This document shows, piece by piece, positions 1 through 11,319 of a stretch of DNA of 64,000 nt. The DNA lies in NCBI GenBank assembly GCA_016490735.1, contig JAEMWC010000154.1, positions 427,501 through 491,500 of the forward strand, given 5' to 3'. The notes beneath the pieces are model-generated. The model had not been told where the DNA came from, did no database searches, and was given only the letters and a program-made list of their open reading frames with translations. A program made the translations under genes and the position numbers. Every line of letters starts with the position of its first letter. The first letter of the stretch is position 1. Origin of the DNA: Pachyseris speciosa (Eukaryota > Cnidaria > Anthozoa > Scleractinia > Pachyseridae).

Positions 1-400
1 GGATTTTAGAATACAAACAGGACTTTCTTGGCTATTTGATTGACAATTGTAACAATTTAAATCACCCAGGAGAATAACTTCTTTCTCTTTTAGGTCCAGT
101 TTGAATACAATATCTTCGATTCCATCTAGAACTGATCTATCAGAGCTAGGAGGCCTGTAGCAGGCAAAAAATAGTAAAGGGCCTGCTACAAGGTTTCCTG
201 ATTTCGATACAGATGCCCTCAATGCCCGCTGAGTCGAGATCGTGACGAATATGATAATTTATAGTATTCCTTATATAAATTGCGATTCCGCCACACAGGG
301 ACGATTTCTATCTTTCCTGATGAAATCATAACCATCGACAATGAAAAGCGAATCCTCAAGAGTAATGTCAAGGCGTGTTTCATTGAAAGGTAAGACATCA
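1..400 (-). pseudogene. CR1/L2-like LINE fragment, endonuclease domain
   Basis: Read on the minus strand this encodes part of an apurinic-like (EEP) endonuclease of a non-LTR retrotransposon. Visible motifs run in the family order: NETRLD, then DSLFIVDGYDFIRKDR, a CGGIAIYIRN segment, and near the window edge a GDLN motif typical of the EEP fold. One frameshift lies in the middle (about 295), before the CGGIAIYIRN segment, and the fragment is cut by the window start. The enzyme would nick target DNA for target-primed reverse transcription; this copy cannot. A second piece of the same family lies at 2110-2265 on the other strand. Clade assignment to CR1/L2 is by motif style only. Confidence 0.7.
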
Positions 401-513
401 ATTATGATTCATTAAATTCATTCTTATTTGGTTTATTTTACTTTGGAAGGCTGATAATATTATGAGAGATAATTTTAAAGCCTCTGACTTGATCGGAGGT
501 AGTACTACTATTA

Positions 514-837
514 TTGGCAAACTCGGTCTCCGGAGAAGACATGTTTCTTTCTGTTGCCGATCGTCACGCCCCAGTTAAATGTAAACGTGTGCGTCATACT
601 GCGGTCTCCCCTTGGCTTACCAGTGAGATTAAATTGCTTATTATCAAAAGAGACAGGAATAAATTATGTGCGTCCAAATCTAATGATCCCAAACTTTGGT
701 CAGTCTACAAGTCTCTTAGAAACAAGGTTAATCGGGGTATAAAGAAGTCTGTCGCCATCGTCATGCTGCGATCGTGCATGATGCACAAAATTATGCACAG
801 CAAAGCTCCGAGTACCTCAGTGAGGCATTTCGCCTAG
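514..837 (+). pseudogene. LINE fragment, linker between endonuclease and RT
   Basis: An open frame on the plus strand reads VADRHAPVKCKRVR, then PWLTSEIKLLI, then SLRNKVNR. This is the conserved stretch that joins the endonuclease and reverse transcriptase in CR1/L2-like LINEs. The following 840-930 continues as decayed LINE sequence. It is opposite in orientation to the endonuclease fragment at 1-400, so it is a separate or inverted piece. No RT catalytic motif is retained. Confidence 0.7.
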
Positions 838-1784
838 TTCGTGACAGTACTGCTTCTAACTTGAGAGACTCTAACTTTAATTTAAACCCAACACCGAAAA
901 CGTAAAGAAAAGCTTTTCATACCGCGCTGCTAAGCTACAGAATTCCCTTTCATCTGCGATGAAAAACAGAACCGTCTCTTGGGGGTCTTTAGGAAATGCT
1001 TATACACACTCGGTCTCCATGGCATCAACTAATACTTCTTTTTAGTTTTTGTATACTTGCTGTTCGTGTAATTTTTATTCAGTATGTCTAATGATATTTT
1101 GTTGTTCGCACGGCTTTCTTGGAAACCAGTTCCATGTAATTGAAGAAACTCCGTGTTGAAATAAAAATGCCCCGACTGTCTGTCTGTTCCTCCCTCCCTC
1201 CCTCCCAACCTCCCTACCTTTCTACCTCAGTACCTACCTACCTACTTCCATTCCTACCTATCTATACGTACCTCTCTCCCTCCCTTCCTCCCTCCTCCTC
1301 CTCCCTCCTCCCCCGTCAAATTTTGGGAATTTCTGGAAGGAGTTAGACTTAGTATCACCGCAGTAAAAATAAAGGCAAAACTACGATAAGTGTATGGGAC
1401 GATTTTGGCATAATGCTAAGAATGCGGTGCTTAGCATTTATTTCACATTTGCTCTAAGCCACAAATTTGATACGGTGATGCTAAAGTAGCCTGAACAAGT
1501 TCAATAAAAAACGAAAAAAAAAGGAAAGAATACGGGAAAAATGGAAGAAAGAGACAAAGTCAGTGGTGGCCCAAAATTTCTAAAAAAAATTCGTGTACGA
1601 AACAGTAGATTTCCTCTGATAGCTATAACTTTATTTTTTCTTCTCTAACTTGTGAGTGTCACTGTATCCCCACAAATATATCCTAGCAGACTGAGAGGTT
1701 TCTAATTGAGTCTTATTTTATTGTATGTTGATGCGACAGTCGACACAAGTTTCTTGTGTTACTTCTCAGTGCTAACGTGACCTT
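838..1784. other. No gene seen; pyrimidine-rich minisatellite inside
   Basis: About 1185-1310 is a CCTCCCT/CTACC-rich simple-sequence tract. The rest is AT-rich with short A-runs (1500-1600). No exon or RNA gene is supported. A minus-strand AATAAA at 1717-1722 could serve as the polyadenylation signal for the phospholipase exon ending at 1785. Confidence 0.6.
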
Positions 1785-4700
1785 TTAACACTTTGATTGG
1801 TTGTGCTTCTTGTACTTATTCTTGAATTTGGAGTTGTGCTTTTTGAAGCACTTCGCTGCATCTGCATCGCATTCACAAAGCTTCTTCCTACAGCGGGATT
1901 GCCAGGGCCTTGGAACTGAAAGATACAATGTCAGGGTGTGTAGTAAGAAAACTATCTACCGTACGTTAACCTATAACCTCCCAGGACGTTTTAAGAAACT
2001 CATTCCGTAAAAGGATGCCAAACATCAGACCTTCACATTTACTACATTTTCACTGGCACAAATTTCATACTACTCTGTCAATAAACTCCCCCCAAACGTC
2101 GACGATAACTTATCCTATAGTTTTAATGGAAAATGGACTTAGGAGACGGCACTATTTACTATTTTTTGTCTGCTACAGGCCTCCTAGCTCTGATAGATCA
2201 GTTCTAGATGGAATCGAAGATATTGTATTCAAGCTAGACCTAAAAGAGAAACCATTTGCCGTTGTTAAGGACCAACTCACCGCAATCTGTACAACCTTTT
2301 ATCAAGTAGGTCGCTGTGAGCACTTTAGTAGGGGGGCTGCAAATCTTCTTTTCTGTTAGGTCGTCGTAACATTTATCATGATCATAGCAACATCTAGGAA
2401 AAAAACATGAAGTACCAGAACACTGTGAAACATTTTACTTTGATGATGGAAAGCCACATACCTACTTCCTCAAATTTCTAATATGTGGTCACTGAGTGCA
2501 CTCAATATATATTCGTCGTCTATATAAGTATCGGCTAAGTATCAGACGATACTCCAGTTGATTTCGCAGGATAATTGTTAACTATCGAACCTTTACAATC
2601 CCGCGGCACCACTCATCAGTGTGAACTTTAAATTTTTCATATGCACGGCTCAACAGCTGAATTTATGAAGTTGCATTTTTTTTTTAACTCTTTCCCTACC
2701 GGTCGATTTGGTCGCCTTTTTTGCAATTTTTGGAGGGTACAGGTCAAATCGACCTGGCTTCTCCATATAAGGGGTTACTACGGCGATTCGCTGGTCCACA
2801 ACACCGAAGGCTTTATCTTTGTTGTCACGCTTGTCACGCTAGCTGTCGTTTATTTCTAAACGAACACTGCAGCTACAATTCGTTGCCTATTTCATTTATA
2901 AGTGTGTTTTGCGAGTCATTGCCCCCTGCCTGGCATCATAAAGCTGCGTTGATGGGTAGAAGCAATCCTTTGAAAGAAAACAGAGGTGAGAAGCAGTTTC
3001 ACACGAAGTTTGCTTCTCAAAGTATGCGAGCGAGTGATGACATTTCACGGAGTGAAGTTGTGTCTTTAGCTGTTTTGTGAGTGGATTCCAGGACCTGGAA
3101 TGGCAATTTTGGCGAGTTTTGACTTGTAAATAATGCAATCGGTGCAATATTTTCTCAGCAAGACCGGTTGGCTCAACACGGTTCTAAAAAATATGTGAAA
3201 TGGAAATTGGCGGAGTTTCATGCTGCCATTATTCAAGAAATTCCCACTGAGATTATAAACCCTTGTTGTTAGGCCATCGTAGCTTGATTAAAAATAAAAC
3301 ACAAACAGCGGAGATAAACATAGTAAACCAACGCATTTTATATAGACTTGACGTTTCGTATGTTAGGCAACATACATTTTCAAAAGTGACCGTTACAATT
3401 TTTGAACACTGTTTATATACTTTTAATACAGGGGTCTGGAACCGAGATTAAGAAAAACTATCTTAACAGTAAATATGTAAAAGGATACACCTTATTAATA
3501 AAGCAGCAACTTCTCACTACTAATGTTTGCATTAAAAGCTGGCTTAAGTTCTTGGATAAATAAGGTTTCCTTAATTTTGCAATGATAATCGGTTTTGCCC
3601 GACGCTAAAATGTCAAAATGATCCCACTTGATGTTGTGTCCAGTGGTTTTAACGTGATCAGCAATAGCTGATGTGTGGTCATTTTTAGCGAGGGCCTTGA
3701 AATGTTCCGTTTTCCTGTCATGAAGTCTTCTTTTTGTCTTAGCGATGTAAAAATCAGTGCAGTCCCAGCAACCGGCCTTATAGATGACTTTAGACTTCTG
3801 AGAGCGGTTTAAGCGGTCCTTGTAAGGAAAGAAAGACTTGATGCGGAGAGTGTTTTGAAAAACTGTCTTAAGGTTGACGCAGGAGTAGAAATTGTAAACA
3901 CAGGATCTCAGGCGTTTAGCGATTTGGTTGCTCTGTAGACCTAAGTAAGGTAACGGGATGATTATATCTTTCTTAGGAACTGTCAAGACAGGGCTGTTGG
4001 GCTTGTTTCTGTTTCTGTTCAAAACATCGTTAATGTTGTAGGTAATTATACCTTGAGGGTAACCATTTTGTAGAAGACGTTTCCGGAGATCATTAAGAGC
4101 AGATTGCAATAAAGAAGGCGTAGAGCAAATTCGATAACAACGATAAGTGAGCGTGCGAATGAGATTAATTTTGTATTTGCGCGGTGTGAACGAATCGTAT
4201 TTGGTGTAGAGGCCAGTGAATGTCTTCTTCCGGTAAATGGATGTCTTGAAGGTGTTGTTCTGGCAGCGTTTGACAAGAATGTCTAAAAATGGAATTTCGT
4301 TGTTCTGTTCGAATTCAATAGTGAATTTGATGCTGTTGTGACGACTGTTCAAATACTGCAAAAACTCATTCGCAGTGTCTTTACTGTCAAACATGGTAAA
4401 GGTGTCATCGACGTACCTATACCAAAGGGAAGGACAAACTTTACCCCTCATGACCCATCTTTCTTCAAAGTGACACATGAAAATGTTGGCCAAAACTGGG
4501 CCTAATGGTGAACCCATGGCTACACCATCAATTTGGTCGTAGTATTGGCCGTCAAAAATAAAGTGGCTTTTCTTAGTGGCAAACTCTAACAACTTCTCCT
4601 GGTCTTTTGTACGGCCTGCCAAAGGTTCACAAGGTCGGCTTCTCGTTCCGCCCGATAGTTTCATCCGTTAACACCTATAACTACAATCTTGCTTCTTACC

Positions 4701-7358
4701 TTGTGGGTATACTTCAGTCGATTTCCACCAACCAACACACAGTTAAGGACTCTTTTAGTTTTGCGGACTGGGCCAAAAATTACATTCATAGCAATGGAAT
4801 AATGTGCTCATTGGATGTCAGTTCACTATTTACAAATGTGCCACTTGATGAAACAATACGTATTTGTCTTGACAAGCTGTATTCTCTATCTGATCCTCCT
4901 ACATTACCACGTGCTGTTTTACAGAAGTTGTTAGAGTTTGCCACTAAGAAAAGCCACTTTATTTTTGACGGCCAATACTACGACCAAATTGATGGTGTAG
5001 CCATGGGTTCACCATTAGGCCCAGTTTTGGCCAACATTTTCATGTGTCACTTTGAAGAAAGATGGGTCATGAGGGGTAAAGTTTGTCCTTCCCTTTGGTA
5101 TAGGTACGTCGATGACACCTTTACCATGTTTGACAGTAAAGACACTGCGAATGAGTTTTTGCAGTATAATGATCTCCGGAAACTTCTTCTACAAAATGGT
5201 TACCCTCAAGGTATAATTACCTACAACATTAACGATGTTTTGAACAGAAACAGAAACAAGCCCAACAGCCCTGTCTTGACAGTTCCTAAGAAAGATATAA
5301 TCATCCCGTTACCTTACTTAGGTCTACAGAGCAACCAAATCGCTAAACGCCTGAGATCCTGTGTTTACAATTTCTACTCCTGCGTCAACCTTAAGACAGT
5401 TTTTCAAAACACTCTCCGCATCAAGTCTTTCTTTCCTTACAAGGACCGCTTAAACCGCTCTCAGAAGTCTAAAGTCATCTATAAGGCCGGTTGCTGGGAC
5501 TGCACTGATTTTTACATCGCTAAGACAAAAAGAAGACTTCATGACAGGAAAACGGAACATTTCAAGGCCCTCGCTAAAAATGACCACACATCAGCTATTG
5601 CTGATCACGTTAAAACCACTGGACACAACATCAAGTGGGATCATTTTGACATTTTAGCGTCGGGCAAAACCGATTATCATTGCAAAATTAAGGAAACCTT
5701 ATTTATCCAAGAACTTAAGCCAGCTTTTAATGCAAACATTAGTAGTGAGAAGTTGCTGCTTTATTAATAAGGTGTATCCTTTTACATATTTACTGTTAAG
5801 ATAGTTTTTCTTAATCTCGGTTCCAGACCCCTGTATAAACAGTGTTCAAAAATTGTAACGGTCACTTTTGAAAATGTATGTTGCCTAGCATACGAAACGT
5901 CAAGTCTATATAAAATGCGTTGGATTACTATGTTTATCTCCGCTGTTTGTGTTTTATTTTTCCCAGATTTCCTTTGGGTCACAAGCGCGAACGTGACAGA
6001 CCAGTGAATCAAATAGCGTTATCCGGGTCGCGCTAAAGAGGTAGGCAGGAAAATGTGGAACAGATTGCAAGAGGCGGAGTCAAAGTTTGCTGCCAATGGA
6101 AACTTTTAACTTCAAGAGGAATTCTTGTCTTGAAAACTTCAAGACAAAGTTGCGTGAATTTTGCTGTTGTCCGAGGGCGTTTTTTGGTTTTTGCAAGAGA
6201 ATAGACAGTCATACTCAATGAAAATTGGGAGTTTCAGTCAGTTTCCGGGGTGATTAAGTCTAAAAAAACTGATCATTTGGCAATGAAATTGGTTCATTTC
6301 AACCATGGTCCCATATTTGGGAAAGTTGCAAAGTTTTCAAAGTATAGGGCCAAGTGGCCCTATAATTGTTAAGCTTGTAGACAAAGAGATAAATAAAATA
6401 CCGTTTAAAAAGAATGGCCAATCACGACGGACGGAATTGCAAGTATAATCACCGCCCTGATTCTGGGTGTATTAGTTATGATGAATGTTGAAATCTCTTG
6501 GAATGGTCAGTGTTACAGCATCTGTATTCGCAAGTGTCATTAGGTCTTGGTAGAAATTGGTCTTAACCAGTATCGCTCAGTTCTTGCATTGTCACAATCT
6601 CGTACCCAGAGTCCTTGGGCTGTTTAGTCAGTGGGTAGACGCCCGGAGAGGACCGCCATTTTCCCAGAAAATCTGGGGTAAAACAATGGAAGCTGTTACG
6701 GGACAGCCAATCAAAAAATTTGATTTTTTCCATTATCCCAGAGTCTCTCCTGGCGACTAGCCGCTGGCCAAAGAGCCTGAGGACTCTGGATACGAGATTG
6801 GCATTGTCATTGAGGATATGAAAAACAAATTTATCTGGTTTACGCACTAAGGGATTTTTTTTACACATCTTGATAAATTTTCTTCAATAATCCATCCACA
6901 GAAGAAAATTTCTGGTGACAAAGTTTGTTTAAAACACATTTTTCGTAAGAAAAATTTGCAGATTCCCCCTTCACTGCAAAGAGCAAGCTTTGTATTGGCT
7001 TCACGAAAATGTAACTGGAAACCAAGAGCAAATCATCTCACTGTATCAGTATAAAACGGTACTGATATGAGTAGCCAATCAGATTGGGAGCTCAACTAAT
7101 AGAGGGTCAGTGGATTATACTAGCATAGGTAAGCCCCGGTTAAAGATCGATTCACGTTTCACTAGCATTGCCACGTTATTAGAAAACACGGATGCATCGC
7201 TTACTGATCAATCTCGTCCACTGGCTGCCCTTTTCCTCCAAGCCCACACCAGCATCCATAGCCTACGTAATCAATGGGATTTCTTCCAACTTTACAAGCG
7301 ACCATAATGCCAAACTGAAACGAATTTCTTTTTGCTCGTATCTTTCGCTGTTTCTTTT
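1785..7358 (-). CDS. Secreted phospholipase A2, copy D (three 3' exons; signal exon not found)
   Basis: Exons in transcription order are 7205-7358 (154 nt), 2281-2393 (113 nt) and 1785-1915 (131 nt, including stop). sPLA2 hydrolyses the sn-2 ester of phospholipids outside the cell. The first exon carries the calcium loop YGCWCGLGGKG followed by PVDEID; the second has the catalytic His-Asp signature CCYDHDKCY; the third has LCECDADAAKCF with the partner Asp, then a Lys/Asn-rich tail. Junction phases (1 at entry, then 2, then 1) match copy C exactly, and no stop interrupts these exons. No signal-peptide exon ending in phase 1 could be found between 7.4 and 12 kb, so the gene may be incomplete, have a distant first exon, or be a pseudogene. 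The 4.8-kb intron holds a Penelope-like inverted pair and a MITE. Some members of this family are venom components; role here unknown. Confidence 0.75.
2110..2265 (+). pseudogene. LINE endonuclease fragment next to a phospholipase exon
   Basis: Plus-strand translation contains YRPPSSDRSVLDGIEDIVFK, the same segment as in the minus-strand LINE remnant at 1-180. It sits 15-20 bases from the splice donor of the phospholipase copy D His-Asp exon (2281). It is too short to be active. Confidence 0.65.
2690..3020 (+). repeat. Dispersed repeat, copy 1
   Basis: The stretch around ggtcaaatcgacctggcttc to the GAGAAGCAGTTTCACACGAA region recurs in inverted orientation at about 16262-16440, with about 80-85 percent similarity by eye. 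It is probably a fragment of an unidentified DNA element. No conserved coding domain was recognised. Confidence 0.6.
3495..4597 (-). pseudogene. Penelope-like RT plus GIY-YIG endonuclease, 5'-truncated
   Basis: The minus-strand frame has RT palm motifs GVAMGSPLGPVLANIFM and YRYVDDTF (catalytic Asp pair), then thumb-type sequence, and finally a C-terminal GIY-YIG-like nuclease (VIYKAGCWDCTDFYIAKT followed by RRLHDRKTEH). Such enzymes prime cDNA synthesis at chromosomal nicks. The start of the RT (fingers) is missing because the copy is cut at the inversion point. The frame extends past 4597 only by reading antisense through the opposing copy, so those residues are not genuine. The C-terminus LLLY before the stop matches the other copy. 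Confidence 0.85.
4597..5767 (+). pseudogene. Penelope-like RT plus GIY-YIG, internal in-frame deletion
   Basis: The plus-strand frame begins within the RT at the YGLPKVHK motif and FRPIVSS, continues through MCSLDVSSLFTNVP, the GVAMGSPLGPV motif and YRYVDDTF, then jumps from FLQY to NDLRK. Relative to the left arm this removes 86 codons (258 nt) in frame, including the FLDILVKR region that belongs to the RT core. The GIY-YIG-like domain at the end is intact. The upstream start of a full Penelope protein is absent, so autonomous activity is unlikely. Confidence 0.85.
6595..6801. mobile_element. hAT-like MITE with 8-bp target-site duplication
   Basis: A 207-bp fold-back element whose ends are CAATCTCGTACCCAGAGTCC and the inverted GGACTCTGGATACGAGATTG. 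The direct repeat CATTGTCA flanks it on both sides (6587-6594 and 6802-6809), the 8-bp size expected of hAT transposition. No coding capacity. It lies in the large intron of phospholipase copy D. Confidence 0.88.
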
Positions 7359-8613
7359 CTGAGCATCAAACAAAGAAGGACATCTTGTTAGATTTGTAGC
7401 ACCAATCACCATACCCTAATTAATTTCAATTTACGTTATCCTTAAGCTTGTTTTGCCAATTGTCCCAGCCTCCCAGATCCCCATTTTTATTTGCTGATAA
7501 TAACTTACTGAATAAAATTTAGTATAACTGCAAATCGTAAGTTTTATTTTCATCACCTTAAACCGGGTGATACACCTTTTTCATTCAAGGCTTCACCAGC
7601 TAAATTCACTTTGCCTTGTTCAAGACGTGTCGTTTTTACCTCGATATTCAACGAAGCGCGTGATGCCCCCATCGTTCCTTGTCTCCGTCTTGTTTAGCAT
7701 AGTGGAGAAAATAAATAAAACAAAACACAAATGTTATAAAATAAGGCACCTCTGTAAAAGCCAATTGGAAAAAAAATTGCCTTAACATTTGGTTTGAAAT
7801 ATAATGCTCTTTTTAATCAACGAAAACAGAGAGAGGTGTAAATTTGATGAAAGCAAAGAACGCAAAATATAGTTCTTTGTCCAGAGATCCCCACACCTCG
7901 CACGAAATGAAATGCTTCTCATAACGCTTTACGCGGACAAAACTGCTAATACTCAGCCTATGGGTTTTCACTGTATGCTTGTTTACTGCTCCTTTGAGAG
8001 CTAAGAGGAGTCGATGCACATGTAATCCATTACATAACTTTTAAATTCACACCAGTTATTCGATACCTCAAGGCCGAGGCGTTTACATTAATAAAACATT
8101 TACTTTTTTTTTTAAATTTAAAAAGCGGTATGAACGTAGAAATCAAAAGTAATGCAAAATCACCTTTTCTTTTGAGGGAAGAGAAAGTCCAATTTCGATC
8201 ATTGCCAGGATGATGAAAATCAATCTTAATTGCATAGTAACGGTTAATGTTAGAGCTCCACTGCCTTTGACGTGACCACACAGAATGAGTAATGTCTTAT
8301 GAAAAATGAATTTTACACATGAAGATTAGTTTAAACAGCTGCTTTGGTCAACTACGACTGAAGAGTGGACCGTTTGAAGCCTTCGACCTTCTTTAGAAAG
8401 TTATCTTTGCAAGTCCGCATCTACAACATCACAATACAGTAAACAAAGTTTATGTCCATGGTGTATCACTCCCTAGAATTCCATATTTATGACAAAAACT
8501 TCAAACTTTTCAATCTCCGAAAATTGTTCCTGACAATAATTTATTCAACATGCACTTTTAAAGTTATAAATCAAATTATGATAATTCACTGCCTTTCAGT
8601 GCGCGTGCTGTAT
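7359..8613. other. No gene seen
   Basis: AT-rich sequence upstream of the phospholipase copy D calcium-loop exon. A signal-peptide exon was looked for here on the minus strand; only a weak candidate near 7985-8019 (MHRLLLALKG start) was seen, and it lacks a donor in the required phase. Confidence 0.5.
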
Positions 8614-9301
8614 TAAGTCCCGGCCAAACGAAAGCGAGAATCGATGAGAGTTGCAACGCTTTGAGAGCAAATGAGAGTTGATGACAGTAATTGAGAGTTG
8701 GGCCAAACGAGGACGAGGGTTTCTAACATGCAAAGAAAAGAAAGAGCCTGGGGACGACCTTTGAAAAATAATTTCATCCGGTTTGTGTTTGTAAACATGA
8801 CGAGCCGCCGCGGAACGTTTACAAGTAAGCTTATCTCCATCTCGGATTTTGCTTTGGCTGTCACTTCCCTTTTATGATATAGATGGTCTTTAATTGGAGG
8901 AAACATCCCACAGGCAAGGTCTTGCCTAGTACAAGTCATTGAGTTCAAAAATTTCGTTTTATGACTCCAGCCACTTTTTCTTTGAACCCTTAACATTTTC
9001 TTTGTTCCCAACGAATTCACCATGTTGTTTTTCACGGCCAGCTATAAAAACTGAGTCCGCTGCAACAAAACGGTAACTGCTGACCACGGAACTCTCGATC
9101 AACCCCTCTCACGCTGGTCCAAACAAGGTAAAACTCTCGCCAACTCTCATAGAAAATTTGAGCAGGTTCGAATTCGATGATAGCTCTCGAGAGTCGACGA
9201 GAGAAGGCGAGAGCGCATGAGAGTTCCTGGCCAAACGAGGGCGAGAGTTCCAACTCTCGTCAACTCTCATCGAATCTCGCTCTCGTTTGGCCGGGCTTTA
9301 T
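8614..9301. mobile_element. Fold-back element with GGCCAAACGAGAGCGAGA ends
   Basis: The left end reads AAGTCCCGGCCAAACGAAAG and the right end is its inverted near-copy, GTTTGGCCGGGCTTTA. Inside, the words GGCCAAACGAGG and ACTCTCATCGA recur several times in both orientations. A non-autonomous DNA element is likely. No convincing target-site duplication was found, so the exact borders are approximate. Confidence 0.65.
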
Positions 9302-9924
9302 AGTCCAGAAAAGGGTTTCATTTTGAACTTCCTTTTCAACATATCGTTTGGGTGCAGCGAGTTCTAAAGCGTAAATTTTATGAGTTTTGCAAATGCGCAA
9401 GAAGTTAATACCTCAAGATTTCTATCCGCAGGTAAAACGACAGTCATTACAAAATTACATCATTCATTTAAATCCCTTTTTAAAAAACACAACGTTAGGA
9501 AGCGTCAAACTGTTACTTTTTTCAGAAAGTAATTACATTAGGATTGCCTTAGCTTTGAATTGCTTTTCATTCGGCAGTTAAAGGCGGACTAGGAACAAAT
9601 TTTATGACGAGAGATCAGTGCCAAACTATTCGTTTAATTCTCGTGGTATATCGTTTAATCATCTTCAACGACTCGTTTATCTATATTCAGTTGTTATTTT
9701 CTCCTTATCAATTTGCAAGCTTGTATTTCACATTTCGACTCCTCCTAATGTTGTTGTTGTTGTTGTTGTTGTTTTTATTTTAATCCCATCTTTCATGATG
9801 GTGTGTAAGTCGTTCGTTCCTAGCGTTAGTTTTTCTTTCGTTTCATCGGAAACGAAAAGATACTATTTTGGCTTAGTTAGAGGAAATTATTTATGTAGTG
9901 GCATAAGTGGCCAATCAATATACT
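9302..9924. other. No gene seen; short GTT run
   Basis: AT-rich sequence with a (GTT)n microsatellite near 9750-9772. No exon supported. Confidence 0.5.
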
Positions 9925-9984
9925 GATGAATATGTCTAGTATGAATGATCATCGCAGTTATGAACACTACTTAAGCAGTAGTGA

Positions 9985-10215
9985 AAATAAAGCCTGAAAA
10001 AAATCAGGCTTGTACAGGATTCGAACCCACGACCTCTGCGAAACCGGTGCAGTGTTCCACCAACTGAGCCAGCAAGTCAAGTGGGAGCTGGTCATTTTGT
10101 TGGTTCGCAATATACCCGTGAGTGATGAACATATGCGAGAATGAATACATGAAAATCATATATTTGAACTTTTCATTACTCACTGGTATATTATGAACCA
10201 ACAAAATTCCAGCTG
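9985..10215 (-). mobile_element. tRNA-derived SINE
   Basis: On the minus strand a tRNA-like head is present: TGGCTCAGTTGGTGGAACAC (box A region) and GGTTCGAATCC (box B). It is not a genuine tRNA gene, because the acceptor stem does not close and it runs into an unrelated body. About 10087-10115 and 10178-10212 form a short inverted repeat around TTTTGTTGGTTC, suggesting a further small insertion. Confidence 0.65.
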
Positions 10216-10895
10216 AAGAGGATCTGGTGCTGGACCTGGCCTGTCGTAATGAACATATGAGAGATGCTAGGCGGTGCAGAATTATTTGAGACGTCAAGAA
10301 TTACGATAAAAGAGAGTTTGAAGTGTAGTATAGATATTGGCATTATATCAGGGGCACCCGACGACAAGTTTCGCTAAATATCTGTTCGGTGGGGGATAAT
10401 TCGCCTTGTGTTTTCGGCGTCGATGAAAGAGTGCACTCGGAGTTTCGTAGCTAAAACGTGCCTTAACGATTTGCAATTGGGAAATCATAGCCCCTCAGGT
10501 TTTCGAAAAGGTCATAATTGCTGTTTTTGGCAGTCAAAAACGTCAACTAGCATTCTCGGAAAGAAAATAGTTCCCTAGAAAGTTCGTGGAAAGTTCATTT
10601 CAGCTTGCATTTTCTCAAAGGAAGATTTTGTTACCTAACATTTTCGGGCAATTAAAATTTCAGCTAGGGAATCCGAACAGATGAACTTCTTCTAGCTTTT
10701 GAAAACATCACTTTAAACAGACTTGAAACACCTTAAGGTACTTAAAAATGCCTTTCTATAGCTTTTGGTTGATTTGGCTCGTTGGGTGCCCCTGATTATA
10801 TTGGAGGAAATGAAGTATGGAATAGCATGCGTTCGGGTTGGGCAAAGTTCGTTAAACTAACGGCCCTTTTTTTTTTTTTTTTATCTGGGTGGAAT
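10216..10895. other. No gene seen
   Basis: Unique-looking intergenic sequence with a run of about 18 T at 10867-10884. No exon supported. Confidence 0.5.
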
Positions 10896-10904
10896 AAAGC
10901 ACCG

Positions 10905-11315
10905 CACCGCTCTTCTAGGTGGAATAGAGCACTAGTTGGTGGAGTACCGGACTACCGTGCGGGAGGTCGCGGGTTCAAACCCCGGCCGGACCAACACTCA
11001 GGGTCTTTAAAACAATAGAGGAGAAAATGTTGCCTTTATAATGACATCTGCAAATGGTAAGACTTGGTAGTCTCCACGGATAAGGACGATAAACCGTAGG
11101 CCCCGTCTCACAACACTTGTTCCTAATGATTTGTGGGACGTTAAAGACTGAGCTACACACTGTTCGCAAATTAAAGAGTAGGGGACGTAGTTCCCGGTGG
11201 TGTGGCATGGTCTTTCATGTATCACTGTATCACCTATGTTACTGCACATGTAAAAGTGCATTTGATTACCTTGCCATAGAAAATGCGCTATACAAATTCG
11301 TTCAATTGGGCAGCT
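10905..11315 (+). mobile_element. tRNA-headed SINE, full-length-like
   Basis: The head has a box A-like TGGTGGAGTACCGG and a box B GGTTCAAACCC. The body follows, and the tail holds AAAATGCGCTATACAAATTC, a 3' motif it shares with the SINE at 54110-54370. A related body and head appear inverted at 54600-54930. The pairing of tRNA head with a shared tail implies mobilisation by a LINE recognising that tail. Confidence 0.75.
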
Positions 11316-11319
11316 AGGC

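Larger units (their letters stand above)
3288..5962. mobile_element. Penelope-like element, head-to-head inverted pair
   Basis: Two copies of one Penelope-like retroelement face each other around position 4597. The outer ends (3288-3490 and 5765-5962) are inverted copies of one another, and the inner arms look essentially identical base for base. The left arm encodes the minus-strand ORF and the right arm the plus-strand ORF described separately. The right arm contains the extra 5' RT portion, while the left copy starts abruptly within the RT. The right arm lacks 258 nt that the left retains. The near identity implies recent insertion or gene conversion. The element is in the intron between the last two phospholipase copy D introns' exons (2393 to 7205). 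Confidence 0.9.

Noticed and set aside
1140..1346. Open frame rich in Pro/Ser/Leu
   Set aside because: Generated by a CCTCCCT/CTACC low-complexity tract.
4597..4664. N-terminal extension of the minus-strand Penelope frame
   Set aside because: These residues are the antisense of the opposing copy, an artefact of the inversion.
6563..6868. Open frames on both strands over the 6.6-kb MITE
   Set aside because: Palindromic MITE sequence is open by chance; no conserved domain.
7985..8019. Possible signal-peptide exon for phospholipase copy D
   Set aside because: Hydrophobic core is weak and no GT donor in phase 1 follows.
10010..10080. tRNA gene candidate on the minus strand (boxes A and B present)
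   Set aside because: Acceptor stem does not close, and the sequence continues into a SINE body; treated as a SINE head. The same applies to the heads near 10930, 54120 and 54870.
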